Below are positions 63,166 through 64,000 of a stretch of 64,000 nt of DNA, in pieces. A program made the translations under genes and the position numbers. Location: the NCBI RefSeq assembly GCF_001742185.1, contig NZ_CP015750.1, forward strand, positions 3,596,001-3,660,000, read 5' to 3'. This DNA comes from Pectobacterium wasabiae CFBP 3304 (GTDB lineage: Bacteria; Pseudomonadota; Gammaproteobacteria; Enterobacterales; Enterobacteriaceae). Each line of letters opens with the position of its first letter. Positions within the stretch are counted from its first letter, which is position 1. Under the pieces are notes generated by a model. It was given only the letters and a program-made list of their open reading frames with translations, had not been told where the DNA came from and made no database searches.

Positions 63166-64000
63166 TACCCTGTTTCGTAATGAACCACTGGAGAATCCCG
63201 CCACTCCGCTCACTGGCGATTCCGCAGAAACCGACAATATTTTCGGACGTGACGTTTACGTCAGTCCTGAAACAGCCATGAAGCTGGCGGCGGTTTATGC
63301 CTGTATCTACGTTATTTCCTCAAACATTGCGCAGATGCCACTACATGTGATGCGCAAGTCAGATAACAAGGTGGAGCCAGCACGCGATCACCCCGTCTTT
63401 TACCTGGTACACGATGAACCAAACACATGGCAGACCAGCTATAAATGGCGTGAGTTAAAACAGCGTCACATTCTCGGCTGGGGGAATGGCTACACATGGG
63501 TTAAGCGCGGTCGGCGTGGTGAGGTTACGGCTCTTGAATCATGCATGCCGTGGGAAACAACGTTACTCAATACCGGAGGACGCTATACCTACGGGGTTTA
63601 CAACGAAGAGGGCGCATTTGCTATCAGTCCTGATGACATGGTTCATGTTCGGGCGCTGGGAAATAACCAGAAAATGGGGCTAAGCCCGATCATGCAGCAT
63701 GCTGAAACCATTGGCATGGGGATGAGCGGGCAAAAATACACAAGTTCATTTTTTAACGGTAACGCCCGGCCTGCGGGGATAATTTCAGTAAAGAACGACC
63801 TGAACGCGGAAAGTTGGGTGCGCCTCAAGGCGATGTGGCAAAAAGCCGTTGCCGCCCTGCGTAGCGAGGAGAACAAAACAATGCTTCTCCCTGCGCAGTT
63901 GGATTACAAGGCGCTGACTGTATCCCCGGTTGATGCCCAAATCATTGACATGTCGAAACTGAACCGCTCAATGATTGCCGGAATATTCAACGTTCCGGCA
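63155..64000 (+). CDS. HK97-type portal protein, cut by the window edge
   Basis: At least 282 residues, open to the last base. The family marks are AMKLAAVYACIYVISSNIAQMP, HPVFYLVHDEPN, and the C-terminal part seen here, KLNRSMIAGIFNVPA. It forms the ring through which DNA is packed. Protease and major capsid genes should follow. Confidence 0.92.
   Translation, partial: MLLDTLFRNEPLENPATPLTGDSAETDNIFGRDVYVSPETAMKLAAVYACIYVISSNIAQMPLHVMRKSDNKVEPARDHPVFYLVHDEPNTWQTSYKWRELKQRHILGWGNGYTWVKRGRRGEVTALESCMPWETTLLNTGGRYTYGVYNEEGAFAISPDDMVHVRALGNNQKMGLSPIMQHAETIGMGMSGQKYTSSFFNGNARPAGIISVKNDLNAESWVRLKAMWQKAVAALRSEENKTMLLPAQLDYKALTVSPVDAQIIDMSKLNRSMIAGIFNVPA

Overview
The window looks like chromosome of a soft-rot enterobacterium, most likely Pectobacterium or a close relative. 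The evidence is a serralysin cluster (prtA-inh-prtD-prtE-prtF), ordinary enterobacterial backbone genes (dinG, ybiB, glnHPQ, dps, rhtA, ompX, ygaP-like, yaiL-like) and an ERIC repeat. The species call is inference from gene content; no rRNA or other marker gene is present.

Region 1 (1-7.6 kb): the 3' end of dinG, an ERIC element, then the secreted metalloprotease PrtA with its periplasmic inhibitor and its own type I secretion system. Region 2 (7.7-23.0 kb): a complete contractile-tail locus with a lysis cassette (holin, SLT transglycosylase, nested Rz/Rz1), tail terminator, sheath, tube, frameshifted assembly chaperones, tape measure, P2-type baseplate (U, X, D, V, W, J, I), tail fibre and fibre chaperone. 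It has no capsid, portal, terminase, integrase or repressor. It sits between dinG/prt and ybiB and reads as an R-type tailocin derived from a BcepMu-like phage. Region 3 (23.1-36.8 kb): core genes ybiB, an M3 peptidase, glnHPQ, dps, a small P-loop kinase, rhtA, ompX, a CynX-type MFS gene, a MATE pump, a YgaP-like rhodanese, a cupin and a cold-shock-domain protein.

Region 4 (36.8-41.3 kb): a worn accessory segment with a yaiL-like gene, an LprI-like gene, a 50-bp near-perfect palindrome, a truncated IS3-family transposase, a YnfC-like secreted protein and a P4-type integrase reduced to its two ends. It is closed by a 46-bp copy of the 3' half of tRNA-Pro(GGG), which also begins region 5.

Region 5 (41.3 kb to the right edge): a lambdoid prophage that continues past the window. 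Leftward from PL it carries a small gene, a structured non-coding stretch, a leucine-rich-repeat gene built of 60-bp tandem repeats, HD-domain, ParB-like and methyltransferase genes, xis and int. Rightward from PR it carries cro, a cII-like gene, an O-like replication gene containing iterons, a PerC-like gene, a PAPS-reductase/Dam fusion, a ParB-like gene, rusA, DUF968 and Q. Between Q and the lysis genes are an oppositely oriented three-gene membrane operon, a 39-residue gene and a lipoprotein nuclease of the Serratia type. Then come holin, lysozyme, nested Rz/Rz1, more accessory genes, HNH, terS (apparently frameshifted), terL and an HK97-type portal cut by the window edge. The immunity region shows matched PL and PR promoters, each overlapped by the same operator motif.
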